Part shown: one piece after another, positions 29,417-38,227 of the stretch
Layout of the letters: each line of letters begins with the position of its first letter
Position numbering within the stretch: position 1 is the stretch's first letter
Assembly (NCBI RefSeq): GCF_001889525.1
Contig: NZ_CP018192.1
Coordinates: forward strand, 2,446,501 to 2,510,500
DNA: 64,000 nucleotides
Reading direction: 5' to 3'
DNA from: Granulibacter bethesdensis
GTDB lineage: Bacteria > Pseudomonadota > Alphaproteobacteria > Acetobacterales > Acetobacteraceae
Made by a program: the position numbers and the translations under genes
Notes under the pieces: model-generated
Seen by the model: the letters and a program-made list of their open reading frames with translations, nothing else
Told to the model about the DNA's origin: nothing
The model's database searches: none

Positions 29417-30320
29417 TGCGGTCCTCAACGGCCGCCATCACCGGCTTCGGCCAACGCCGGTGCAGCCATAACCATTGTTCCGGCACGGCCCGTATCCAGC
29501 GTTCCAGAACCTGATTCATCGCAAGGGTCAGCGCCGCGATATCCTCGGCCCGCTGGCCGGTCTCCGGCAGGGATAAAGGCGGTTCCACAATCAGGCGGAA
29601 CCGCGCCGGGCCGATCCGCCGCATATAACCGGGGATCACCGGACAATTGAATTTCAGCGCCAGAGCCGCCGCCGCCGGGGCGGTCATCGCCGGATAGCCG
29701 AACAGCGAGGACTCGATGCCGTCATTCATCTTCTGATCGATCAGCATCCCCAGACAGCCACCGGCCCGCAGATGCGCAACACTGTACCGCGCGCCCACAG
29801 CCCCCTTTGGAAACAGCGGAATTTCCGCCCCGATGGCGCGACGACGCAAAGAAAGCAGGATTTTGTCCACCACCGGATTGGCGGGCGCGCGATAGATGCT
29901 GGACATGAACATCCCGAACGTCGCCACGGCAGGCGGCAGCACTTCCCAGTTGCCGATATGGCCGGAGACGAAAATACAGGCTCCCCCCCGCGCCGCCTGC
30001 GCAAGAAGAATCTCCTCGCCCTCGATTTCCCAGCCCGGTCCGGACTGCGTACGCTTCAGCAATGGCAGATGCGGATATTCGGCTACGGTGCGGCCCAGAT
30101 TATCCCATACCCCCCCAATGATCCGCCGTCTGGCTGCTGCATCCAGTTCCGGCATGGCCAAACGCAGATTCCTGTCTGCGACACGGCTGACCGGCAGATA
30201 TGGCCCGATCCTCCGCGCCACAGCCCCCCCGAGATCAGAAGCCCGCTCCGCGCCCAATGCCTTCAGCAATGCCAGCACCAGACGCAGCGCCTGACCCTGA
30301 ATCGCGTGGCAGACCTTCAT
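29400..30320 (-). CDS. LpxL/HtrB-family lipid A acyltransferase
   Basis: Probable late (secondary) acyltransferase of lipid A, inner membrane. The catalytic HX4E motif is seen in SGHIGNWEVLP near residue 115, and the downstream LIDQKMNDG and PVIPGYMRRI blocks fit the family. 306 residues from ATG 30320, ten bases after lpxK; the frame is open another 24 codons into lpxK. Last gene of the minus-strand envelope operon. The acyl chain transferred cannot be told from sequence. Confidence 0.85.
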   Translation of the reverse strand: MKVCHAIQGQALRLVLALLKALGAERASDLGGAVARRIGPYLPVSRVADRNLRLAMPELDAAARRRIIGGVWDNLGRTVAEYPHLPLLKRTQSGPGWEIEGEEILLAQAARGGACIFVSGHIGNWEVLPPAVATFGMFMSSIYRAPANPVVDKILLSLRRRAIGAEIPLFPKGAVGARYSVAHLRAGGCLGMLIDQKMNDGIESSLFGYPAMTAPAAAALALKFNCPVIPGYMRRIGPARFRLIVEPPLSLPETGQRAEDIAALTLAMNQVLERWIRAVPEQWLWLHRRWPKPVMAAVEDRITGEA

Positions 30321-30330
30321 CAGCAAAGGC

Positions 30331-31356
30331 TCATGCCAGTATCGTGGCAGAATCGTGCGACTGTCGAAGAGCAGCCTCAGAAATACGGTCATGCCGGGTC
30401 GGCAATGTATCCAGCAGACGATCCAGCGCCTGTTCGTCCTCCCAGACGATGCGGACGCCCGATACGGTGACCCGCTTCTGCCACTCAGAACTCAACCGGA
30501 CAGCATCTTTCGGTGTCGTGACCAGAATGGCCCCCATTGCGGCCGCATCCTGCGCGAGAAGAGTCAGGTCGCGCTCGGTAAAGACGTGATGATCCGGGAA
30601 ACCGCGCAGTTCGGCGACCTCCACTCCGGCCCGTGTCAGAGTGTCGGCGAATTTGGCCGGACGGCCTATTCCGGCAAAAGCCAGCACAGGACGGCCAATC
30701 AGGGCTTCAGTCCCTGTTGCGGTCAGGTGCGCCCGCAGAACCTGCAAACCGGCAGGCAGTTGACGCGCTGTGCCGGTCACGTCATCCCCCACGATCACCG
30801 CCGCCCGACAGCGTGCTGCAGCCGCCGCGACCGGCTCCCGCAGCGGACCGGCTGGCAGAACGCGCCCGTTACCGAACCCGACCGCGCCATCGATAATCAG
30901 CAGGGACAGATCGCGGGCGAGACCGGGATTCTGCAACCCGTCATCCATCACCAGCACCGAGGCTCCGGCGGCAATCGCCTCCCGTGCCGCAGCAGCGCGA
31001 TCCGGGGCGACCCAGCAAGGGGCAGAAGCCGCCAACAACAATGCCTCATCGCCGACCTGAAACACGGTATCGTCGGGCTGGACCTGCACCACACCCTTTA
31101 CACGTCCCCGATACCCGCGGGTCAGGGCATGCGGTGTGAAACCACGCTTTTTCAGCCTTGCAATCAGATCCAGCGCAATCGTGGTCTTGCCTGCCCCGCC
31201 AACCGTGGCATTACCGCAGCATACCACCGGCACCGGTGCCCGCCAGCCCGGCCGGGCCACACGATGCGCCGTAAAAGCCGCCGTCAGGGCTGAAGCCGGG
31301 GCCAGCAACCTGGCGGTTGGGCCGTTGCGGAGCCAGAATCCGGGGGTGCGTATCAT
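30331..31356 (-). CDS. lpxK: Tetraacyldisaccharide 4'-kinase
   Basis: Phosphorylates the 4' position of the lipid A disaccharide. The P-loop region reads CGNATVGGAGKTTIALDL near residue 46, with DDGLQNPGLARDLSLLIID near 136 and the GFPDHHVFTERDL block near 250. 341 residues. It overlaps waaA by four bases (ATGA) and is followed closely by the LpxL-like gene. Confidence 0.94.
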   Translation of the reverse strand: MIRTPGFWLRNGPTARLLAPASALTAAFTAHRVARPGWRAPVPVVCCGNATVGGAGKTTIALDLIARLKKRGFTPHALTRGYRGRVKGVVQVQPDDTVFQVGDEALLLAASAPCWVAPDRAAAAREAIAAGASVLVMDDGLQNPGLARDLSLLIIDGAVGFGNGRVLPAGPLREPVAAAAARCRAAVIVGDDVTGTARQLPAGLQVLRAHLTATGTEALIGRPVLAFAGIGRPAKFADTLTRAGVEVAELRGFPDHHVFTERDLTLLAQDAAAMGAILVTTPKDAVRLSSEWQKRVTVSGVRIVWEDEQALDRLLDTLPTRHDRISEAALRQSHDSATILA

Positions 31357-32621
31357 TTCGTCATCTCCGACACCATCACAGCCAAACGCCGCGGCAGATC
31401 ATCCCATCCCTGTACCGCCGCGCAAGCCCGCTGCCCACGCGCGGCAGCTTCATCGGGATCATTCACCATATGCCGGACGAAATCGGTCAATCCGGCTTCA
31501 TGATCAACCCGTATCAATCCACCCACTGCCTCCAGAGCCTCCACCGCATCGGCGAAATTCTCCATATGCGGCCCGGCCGCGCAGGGACAGGCAAGGCGCG
31601 CGGCTTCCAACGGGTTTTGCCCGCCATGCGGGATAAGGCTGCCACCGATAAAGGCGCAGTCAGCCACCCGGTAAAACAGCCCCAGCTCCCCGATCGTATC
31701 CGCAACATAAATCCCCGACTCGCCAGCAGGCGGAAGCGCCTGTTGCAACGATCTGCGTGGAGAACCGGGGGCAATCATGGCACCTCGTTCCGGGTGGCGC
31801 GGCACGATCACGGTCAGCAGAGGCGAAACAGACTCTCCAGCAAGACGGGTGTGTACACCTGAAACGACTTCATCCTCTCCCGGATGCGTGCTGGCGGCGA
31901 GAAAAATCGCGCGGCCACCAATCTGCGCCTGCAAAAGCCGCAATGCAGCCGGATCGGCAGGCAAGGGAGAAGCCGCAAATTTCAGATCGCCTGCCGCCTG
32001 CACCTTCCCACCCCCCAGCGACCGGAACCGGGCAGCATCTTCCTCCGACCGGGCCATGATGAATTGCATTCCAGCCAGCATCTCCTGCACCAGAGCGGGG
32101 AAGCGGCGCCAGCTTCGGGCGCTGCGCCCCGATAAGCGGCCATTCAACAGGGCATGAGGGATCCCCCGGTTCCGGCAGGCCGCCAGCAGATTGGGCCAGA
32201 GTTCGCTCTCCACGAACACGGCGGCATCCGGCCTCCATCCGTTCAGAAAACGTGCGGCCCAGAGCGGCACATCCAGCGGCACGAAACGATGCGTGACCGC
32301 TGCCGCCAGCCCCATGTCAGCGAGCCTCGTTTCCATCAGCGCGGCAGAAGTCACTGTTCCGGTCGTCAACAGCACATGCAGGGCAGGATCAAGACGATGC
32401 AGGGCAGTCAGCAACGGCAACACCGAAACGCTTTCCCCGATGCTCGCGGCATGCAGCCAGAGCAGACGCCCCATCGGACGATCAGCCCCCAACCCGCGAC
32501 GTTCGGGCAGGCGACCAACCTGTTCCTTCCCGTTCCGCGCCCGTCTGGCCAGATGCCGGTTCAGCAGCGGGATCGCCATACTGGCCGCACCTGCGTACAG
32601 CCATCCTGCCAAAGAGCGCAT
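31353..32621 (-). CDS. waaA: 3-deoxy-D-manno-octulosonic acid transferase
   Basis: Adds Kdo to lipid IVA at the inner membrane. The hydrophobic N-terminus (MRSLAGWLYAGAAS) anchors the protein; the catalytic Glu lies in LHAASIGESVSVLPLL near residue 55, and the C-terminal domain carries IGGSLIPHGGQNPLEAA near 300. 422 residues from ATG 32621, which overlaps the DUF374 stop as TGATG. Sits between the DUF374 and lpxK genes, a common alphaproteobacterial arrangement. Confidence 0.94.
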   Translation of the reverse strand: MRSLAGWLYAGAASMAIPLLNRHLARRARNGKEQVGRLPERRGLGADRPMGRLLWLHAASIGESVSVLPLLTALHRLDPALHVLLTTGTVTSAALMETRLADMGLAAAVTHRFVPLDVPLWAARFLNGWRPDAAVFVESELWPNLLAACRNRGIPHALLNGRLSGRSARSWRRFPALVQEMLAGMQFIMARSEEDAARFRSLGGGKVQAAGDLKFAASPLPADPAALRLLQAQIGGRAIFLAASTHPGEDEVVSGVHTRLAGESVSPLLTVIVPRHPERGAMIAPGSPRRSLQQALPPAGESGIYVADTIGELGLFYRVADCAFIGGSLIPHGGQNPLEAARLACPCAAGPHMENFADAVEALEAVGGLIRVDHEAGLTDFVRHMVNDPDEAAARGQRACAAVQGWDDLPRRLAVMVSEMTK

Positions 32622-33334
32622 CACCGTTTCGCCGCACTGGCCGACGGACCCGTCATCGCATCCGGAGCCAGACCACACAGCCGGTTCGCCTGATCCGAAG
32701 CATGGTTCAACGCTTCCTCCAGCCGGGCGGTGGCATAGCGCATGTCATCCCGCTCTACCCGGATCGGCGCAGCAACCACCACGGCACCACGCCCGAACGG
32801 CATTGGTACCACCATCCGGTCCCAGCTTTTCAGCACCAGACGACGGCTGATCTGCGCAGCAACAGGCAGCAGAGGGCGGCCACTCATCGCCGCAATCGCC
32901 GTGGCACCGGGCGCCGCCTGCCGCCGCGGGCCACGCGGGCCATCCGGTGTGATGATGATCCGGCCGCCCTGATCCAGAATGCGCAGCGTGTCCCGCAACA
33001 CCGTGGCACCGCCCCGGCTGGACGACCCGTTGAGTGTCTTCGCCCCCAGCAGGCGCATCAAGGTCGCGACCAGACGCCCATCCCGATGCTGGCTGATAAT
33101 CACATGGCATGGCTCCGGATTGGCCTTGCGGAACCGCAGCCAGACCTTCGGCATCAGGGCCAGCTGCTCATGCCAGAAAGCGCAGATCAGGGAGTCTCCA
33201 CCCAGAAAAGTGGCCACATGCTCCTCTCCCTCCCACTGCCAGCGCGTCGTCGTCAGGGCGAAATGCAGCCACGCCCGGAGCAGCCAGGCACCGGCACTCT
33301 GTATTCCGGGATGACGGGAAAGGCGTTTGAGCAT
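32621..33334 (-). CDS. DUF374 lysophospholipid acyltransferase-like protein
   Basis: Predicted membrane-associated acyltransferase of the DUF374 family, often found beside waaA. Visible blocks are ISQHRDGRLVATLMRLLG near residue 80 and GRIIITPDGPRGPRRQAAPGA near 120. 237 residues from ATG 33334; the frame extends ten codons to a TTG. The stop overlaps the waaA start. The family is thought to modify the lipid A or inner core region, but the reaction here is unproven. Confidence 0.82.
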   Translation of the reverse strand: MLKRLSRHPGIQSAGAWLLRAWLHFALTTTRWQWEGEEHVATFLGGDSLICAFWHEQLALMPKVWLRFRKANPEPCHVIISQHRDGRLVATLMRLLGAKTLNGSSSRGGATVLRDTLRILDQGGRIIITPDGPRGPRRQAAPGATAIAAMSGRPLLPVAAQISRRLVLKSWDRMVVPMPFGRGAVVVAAPIRVERDDMRYATARLEEALNHASDQANRLCGLAPDAMTGPSASAAKR

Positions 33335-33379
33335 GGATCGCGCCGGTAGCACGCACACAGTCAAAGCGAAAGGCGCAAC

Positions 33380-34450
33380 CTATCTTTCCTCCACAGCATG
33401 GTAGCGACCTGTTTTCTGCTGCAATCCCCAGACCGGGCGAAGATTGCTGACGAAAACGCGGGCACATTGCGCCCAACTGAACTGCTCCGCGAACCGGCGG
33501 CATTGCGCCCGATCGGCATTCAGTGCCTGCATGGCCGCCTGACCCAGCGCCTGCGGCGTCAGATCCTCCGCCAGCACACCGACCTCTCCGGCATCACGCA
33601 GCAGATCACCGGGACCCGTCACGGGAAAGGCCGCGACTGGCGTACCGGAGGCCAGCGCCTCCAGCGTGACCAGCCCGAACGTATCGGTGAGAGAGGGGAA
33701 AACCTTGACATCAGCGCCGGCAAAGCACGCCGCCAGCACCGCGCCATGACGCGCACCGAGATAGTGCGCAGAGGGCCATTGACGCTTCAGCAGGGCGGCA
33801 TGCGGGCCTTCCCCAACCACAACCTTGCTGCCCGGCAGATCGGCGCTCAGGAAAGCTTCAATATTTTTCTCGACCGCCACCCGTCCGACATACAAAAAAA
33901 CCGGGCGCGGCAGATCCACGAAGACATCTTCCGTATCAGCGCCGGGATGGAAAATATCGAGATCAACCCCGCGTGACCATGGCAGCAGCCGATTGAACCC
34001 GCGTTCGGAAAGTTCCCGACGCAGGCTTTCCGTCGCAACCATCATCCCTTCTCCGGTAGCATGAAAACGTCTCAGCCATCGGTAGAAGGGGGTAGCCGGC
34101 AGGCCGGTACGGGCCTTGATATAATCGGGAAACCGGGTGTGGAAGGCAGTGGTGAAAGGAAAGCCATTCCGCCGCGCCCACCGTGCAGCGGCCAACCCCA
34201 GCGGCCCCTCGGTCGCGATATGCAGCGCATCCGGATCGAACGCCACGATCATCCGCCTGAGTCTGGCCGCGGGGAACAGGGACAGCCTGATTTCCGGATA
34301 GGTCGGGCAGGCAATGGTGCGGAACCGGTCCGGGCCGATCACCTCGGCCACATGCCCCTGCTCTCGCAGTTCGCGCTCCAGCATGGTCAAGGTGCGCACG
34401 ACACCGTTCACCTGCGGCTGCCAGGCATCAGAGATAATCAGGATGCGCAA
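33380..34450 (-). CDS. GT4-type glycosyltransferase next to PlcP-like gene
   Basis: GT-B fold glycosyltransferase, 356 residues. The start LRILIISDAWQPQVNGVVRTL is typical of a family usually paired with a PlcP-like phosphoesterase. The nucleotide-sugar end shows VFPSLTDTFGLVTLEALASGTPV with the E-x7-E motif near residue 277. No signal peptide. The start is a TTG at 34450 after a GGGGG run. Likely role, by inference, is glycosylation of diacylglycerol or another lipid; a lipopolysaccharide core transferase is the alternative given the waaA/lpxK neighbours. Confidence 0.82.
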   Translation of the reverse strand: MRILIISDAWQPQVNGVVRTLTMLERELREQGHVAEVIGPDRFRTIACPTYPEIRLSLFPAARLRRMIVAFDPDALHIATEGPLGLAAARWARRNGFPFTTAFHTRFPDYIKARTGLPATPFYRWLRRFHATGEGMMVATESLRRELSERGFNRLLPWSRGVDLDIFHPGADTEDVFVDLPRPVFLYVGRVAVEKNIEAFLSADLPGSKVVVGEGPHAALLKRQWPSAHYLGARHGAVLAACFAGADVKVFPSLTDTFGLVTLEALASGTPVAAFPVTGPGDLLRDAGEVGVLAEDLTPQALGQAAMQALNADRAQCRRFAEQFSWAQCARVFVSNLRPVWGLQQKTGRYHAVEER

Positions 34451-34529
34451 GCCTACCCCCGTTGGAGGCCATACGCGATCGGAATCGCGGGCGATCCGCC
34501 CGAAACTGCCGGCCCTGAAAGCACTGTCA

Positions 34530-35342
34530 TCAGGCAGTTTGCAGTACCTCCGACCGGCGGCCCGCGAAGAATGATAACTGGTTTCTGGCCGCCCAGTCGA
34601 TCAGTTCCAGTTGACCGTCAGCATGCTCGACCAGCGCCGTACAGCTTTCCACCCAGTCACCGTCATTGATGTACAAAACACCGTTCACCTCACGCATTTC
34701 AGCATGGTGAATGTGACCGCAGACCACCCCGTCCAGACCACGGCGGCGCGCTTCACCGGCCAGAGCGTTCTCGAACCGGTCGATCGCCTTGACTGCCTCC
34801 TTGACCTGACGTTTCAGCCAGGCGGACAGGGACCAGTACGGATAGCCCATCCGGCGACGGACCGCGTTGAACCAGCGATTGATCTCCAACGCCAGCGTGT
34901 AGGCCCAGTCCCCCAGCACGGCGAGGAACTTCGCATAGCGCACAACGCTGTCGAACTCATCGCCATGCATGACCAGAAACTGGCGCCCATCCGCCGTTTC
35001 GTGCACGGCTTCCCGCATCAATCTGATCCCTGCCACTTCCAGCCCGTCGGGCTGAAGCCAGGCGCGGAACATCTCGTCATGATTGCCGGGGATATAGATG
35101 ACTTCGGTGCCGGAACGGGCATGACGCAGGATCAGCCTCAGTACCTCATCATGCTGCTGATCCCAGTACCAGGCTTTACGCAGCCGCCAGCCATCAATGA
35201 TGTCGCCGACCAGATAAAGCCGGTCACACCTCACCCGCCGCAGAAAATCCGCCAGAAACTCCCCTCTGCACCCACGCGTACCAAGGTGGAGGTCGGATAT
35301 GAAAACGGTTCGGTAATGTTCGACGCTGACCGGCAGGTCCAT
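34530..35342 (-). CDS. PlcP/LpxH-like metallophosphoesterase
   Basis: Calcineurin-type phosphoesterase, 270 residues, with FISDLHLGTRG, VGDIIDGWRLRK, PGNHDEMF, MHGDEFD and GHIHHAEM in order, supplying all two-metal ligands. The GDWVESCTALVEH end matches what I recall of rhizobial PlcP, a phospholipase C of phosphate-stress lipid remodelling, better than enterobacterial LpxH. Databases usually call this family UDP-2,3-diacylglucosamine diphosphatase. ATG 35342 has an excellent AAGGAGG site seven bases upstream. First gene of the minus-strand envelope operon; divergent from the lipid kinase gene. Confidence 0.82.
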   Translation of the reverse strand: MDLPVSVEHYRTVFISDLHLGTRGCRGEFLADFLRRVRCDRLYLVGDIIDGWRLRKAWYWDQQHDEVLRLILRHARSGTEVIYIPGNHDEMFRAWLQPDGLEVAGIRLMREAVHETADGRQFLVMHGDEFDSVVRYAKFLAVLGDWAYTLALEINRWFNAVRRRMGYPYWSLSAWLKRQVKEAVKAIDRFENALAGEARRRGLDGVVCGHIHHAEMREVNGVLYINDGDWVESCTALVEHADGQLELIDWAARNQLSFFAGRRSEVLQTA

Positions 35343-35513
35343 CCGATGGCCTCCTTGCTTTCCGCATGCCGGATAGGCCGATTTACCAGTCAAAAATCAT
35401 GAATATTATGTGACTCGGAAGTGATAATGGGATTATTTCAAATATAATATATCTGCCATAGTGTCGAAATACCGATGTCACATTTGAGCATCATAATGTG
35501 ATATTCACCCTTT
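35343..35513. promoter_or_regulatory. AT-rich divergent promoter region with inverted repeat
   Basis: 171-base AT-rich spacer between the phosphoesterase (minus) and lipid kinase (plus) genes. A perfect inverted repeat, TCACATT at 35478-35484 and AATGTGA at 35495-35501, is separated by ten bases and ends 12 bases before the kinase start. A second imperfect palindrome (TTATGTGACT / AAGTGATAA) lies near 35407-35427. I could not find a clear pair of PHO-box direct repeats. Confidence 0.45.
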
Positions 35514-36413
35514 TTGTATACGACAGCGCAGGCAAGCCGATTCTTGATCGTCATTTTCAATCCAGTGGCAGGGCAACGTCGACCCGGCCGGCTTTGGGCC
35601 GTGCTGGATCTGCTGCTTGAGCATGGGATCAAGGTCGAGCTTGCGGAAACGCGCCATCCCGGCCACGCCACGGAGCTGGCACGGCAGGCTGCCGCCAGCG
35701 GTACCGACATGATCGTCGCTGCCGGAGGCGACGGAACCATCGCCGAAATAGCACAGGGCATGATCGGAAGCCCCACCCGACTCGGCATACTGCCGCTCGG
35801 TTCCGCCAATGTACTGGCGCATGAACTGACATTACCGGTCAGGGCCAAGGCCATTGCCTCCACCCTCGCCTTCCGCCGCACGCGCCCGCTCTGGCCTGGT
35901 CTGGTACAGGCCGGGCAGAGTCAACGCCTGTTCATCCAGATGCTGGGAGTTGGATTCGATGCGCAGGTTGTTCATCACCTCTCCCTCCCCTTGAAACGCT
36001 TTACCGGCCGCATCGCCTATGCCGCGCAAAGCATTCGGGAGATCAGCCGTTACCGCAGCACCCGCTTTCCGGTGATCATCGATGGCCAACCGCATGAGGC
36101 CGCCACCGTGATCGTCGCCAAAGGCCGCTATTACGGTGGCCCCTTCCTGCTGGCCCCTGATGCAGCCTCCGACAGTCCCGGTTTCTCCATCGCCATGTTT
36201 CAGCAGGATTCAACGCGTGACATTCTCAAATACGGGCTGCAACTGCTGTTTGGACAGTTGCCAGCATGCTCCGGTCTGAAGTTCCTGCGCGGCAGAGAGA
36301 TCACGTTTCCAGGCAGCACAATCATGCCGGCACAAGCTGACGGCGACCCGGCCGGGCATACGCCGCTTCATATTGGCGATGCTCCCTTCCCCCTGCGGGT
36401 GGTGGTGCCATAA
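35514..36413 (+). CDS. Diacylglycerol/lipid kinase-like protein
   Basis: Member of the DAGK catalytic / YegS family that phosphorylates diacylglycerol or a related lipid. The signature is visible as FNPVAGQRR near residue 15, VAAGGDGTIAEIAQG near 68 and LGILPLGSANVLAHEL near 90. 299 residues. An in-frame stop at 35499 forces a start at TTG 35514, with no good Shine-Dalgarno. It faces the PlcP-like gene. A weak hairpin (CCGG-AAAA-CCGG then TTTTT) follows the stop near 36416-36435. Confidence 0.85.
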   Translation: MYTTAQASRFLIVIFNPVAGQRRPGRLWAVLDLLLEHGIKVELAETRHPGHATELARQAAASGTDMIVAAGGDGTIAEIAQGMIGSPTRLGILPLGSANVLAHELTLPVRAKAIASTLAFRRTRPLWPGLVQAGQSQRLFIQMLGVGFDAQVVHHLSLPLKRFTGRIAYAAQSIREISRYRSTRFPVIIDGQPHEAATVIVAKGRYYGGPFLLAPDAASDSPGFSIAMFQQDSTRDILKYGLQLLFGQLPACSGLKFLRGREITFPGSTIMPAQADGDPAGHTPLHIGDAPFPLRVVVP

Positions 36414-36612
36414 AGCCGGAAAACCGGGTTTTTGATGACCCCGCAACGGCACCCGGCAGAAAATTCCAGCATCAATGCGATAAAAGTATCATATCAGCCC
36501 TTGATATGACGGATTTTTTAATGATGATGCGCGGCAATAATGCGGGATTGAAATCAGGCTGACCGCACGCGGTGGTTGGCGTTCTTCCCTGTGATATGTT
36601 GATGGAAACGAC

Positions 36613-37458
36613 ATGAGCACCGACACGCACAGCGCCGCGATCCCGGTGAGTTCTGGCATCAGGCAGCCTTATCACCTTGTTGATCCAAGCCCCTGGCCCA
36701 TTATTTCCGCCTTTTCAGGCGGTCTGCTGCTGTTCGGGATCGCCGAATATGCCAATCACCACAGCAAGCTGGTTCTGCCCGCCGGTATCGCCGCCGTGCT
36801 GCTGTGCATGTTCGGCTGGTGGCGTCAGGTTCTGAAAGAGAGCAACACCCCCGGTCTGCACAGCCCGCTGACGCGCCTCGGTCTGCGTTATGCGATGCTG
36901 ATGTTCATCGCATCGGAAGTGATGTTCTTCGCCGCATTTTTCTGGGCGTATTTCAACTTCTCGATTTTCCCGAGCAATATGGGCAATCTGACCAGCGCAG
37001 CTGCCGCTGTCTGGCCGCCAGCCGGGGTGCATACCTTCAATCCCCTGCATCTGCCGCTGGTCAACACCCTGATCCTGCTGACCTCCGCCCTGACCCTGAC
37101 CTGGGCGCATCACGGGATTGCCCATGGCAATCGTCGGACACTGATTATCGGGCTGATTCTGACCATCGTGCTGGGTATGTCCTTCACGATCTGTCAGGCA
37201 CGGGAATATTCGGAAGCGCCGTTCAAGTTCACCGATGGCGTCTATCAGTCCGTGTTCTACATGGCGACCGGGTTCCACGGCTTCCATGTCATCGTCGGCA
37301 CCATCTTTCTGACCGTGTGCCTGATCCGCGCCCTGCGTGGCGGCTTCACCGCAGAGCGTCATTTCGGGTTCGAGGCCGCCGCCTGGTACTGGCATTTCGT
37401 GGACGTGGTGTGGCTGTTCCTGTTCGTCGCGATCTACTGGCTGGGTTATCGGGGCTGA
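36613..37458 (+). CDS. coxC: Cytochrome c oxidase subunit III
   Basis: Membrane subunit of the aa3-type terminal oxidase. The N-terminal HLVDPSPWPIISAFSGG motif, the lipid-binding region, and the seven hydrophobic segments match CoxIII; a conserved FHGFHVIVGTIFLTVCL block is near residue 212. 281 residues. It lies ahead of surf1 on plus, while coxB, coxA and ctaB are on minus 8 kb away, so the usual single cox operon is split. A terminator lies 32 bases after the stop. Confidence 0.95.
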   Translation: MSTDTHSAAIPVSSGIRQPYHLVDPSPWPIISAFSGGLLLFGIAEYANHHSKLVLPAGIAAVLLCMFGWWRQVLKESNTPGLHSPLTRLGLRYAMLMFIASEVMFFAAFFWAYFNFSIFPSNMGNLTSAAAAVWPPAGVHTFNPLHLPLVNTLILLTSALTLTWAHHGIAHGNRRTLIIGLILTIVLGMSFTICQAREYSEAPFKFTDGVYQSVFYMATGFHGFHVIVGTIFLTVCLIRALRGGFTAERHFGFEAAAWYWHFVDVVWLFLFVAIYWLGYRG

Positions 37459-37489
37459 TCCCTTCCAGATATCGAAACGCCGATATGAA

Positions 37490-37518
37490 GGCGCCCCTCT
37501 GGCGGGGGCGCCTTTTTT
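37490..37518 (+). terminator. Intrinsic terminator after coxC
   Basis: Stem GGCGCCCC / GGGGCGCC with a short TCTGGC-type loop, followed by TTTTTT. It should end or attenuate the coxC transcript before surf1, whose start is only 17 bases further on. Confidence 0.85.
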
Positions 37519-37534
37519 CGTGAATATCAGACCT

Positions 37535-38227
37535 ATGTCCACCTATCGCCGTTTTCTGATTCCCACCGGAATCACCGTCCTGCTGATGGCGGTGCTGATC
37601 TTTCTCGGCTACTGGCAGGTCCAGCGTCTGCACTGGAAAACCGGTATTCTGGCCCAGATCGACGCGGCCGAGGCCGCACCACCAACGCCGTTGCCGGACG
37701 CACCCTCGCCGTTTCAGAAAGTCGTCGTAACGGGCACACTCGTCCCTTCGGAAAGCATATTGTTCGGCGCCGAAACCCATGTGACCCAACAAGGGGAGCC
37801 TATGGGGGCACAGCTTCTGATGCCGCTGTCACGTGCCAGCCATAAAGCGGTGATGGTGCAACTCGGCTGGGTGGCCGATCCGCCCGGACGGAATACGCCC
37901 GTGCCTGCCGGGCCTGTCACCATCACGGGTTACATCCTGCCGGATCAGAAAAAAGGTTGGTTCACGCCCCCGGCCGATCCGGCCCATCATCATGTCTATC
38001 TGCATGATTCCGCCACCATCGCTGCCCTGAGCCATGCCGGTGATATCGAGCCCTATACGCTGGTCGCGCTGTCACCCGTTTCGCAGGAGAACGGACATCC
38101 GATCCCGGCGGAGGGGCTGCCTCGCCCGCAGAACAATCATCTGGGGTATGCTCTGACCTGGTTCGGTCTGGCGATCACGCTGGCCCTGCTCTACGCGAGC
38201 TGGCTGAAAAAGGCGCTCCGCTCATGA
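37535..38227 (+). CDS. SURF1-family cytochrome oxidase assembly protein
   Basis: Assists heme a insertion into cytochrome c oxidase subunit I. An N-terminal transmembrane segment (about residues 9-27), the LGYWQVQRLHWK motif just after it, the VVTGTLVPSE block and a C-terminal transmembrane segment (near 205-223) make the standard two-anchor SURF1 layout. 230 residues from ATG 37535. It overlaps the carboxypeptidase gene by four bases. Confidence 0.9.
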   Translation: MSTYRRFLIPTGITVLLMAVLIFLGYWQVQRLHWKTGILAQIDAAEAAPPTPLPDAPSPFQKVVVTGTLVPSESILFGAETHVTQQGEPMGAQLLMPLSRASHKAVMVQLGWVADPPGRNTPVPAGPVTITGYILPDQKKGWFTPPADPAHHHVYLHDSATIAALSHAGDIEPYTLVALSPVSQENGHPIPAEGLPRPQNNHLGYALTWFGLAITLALLYASWLKKALRS

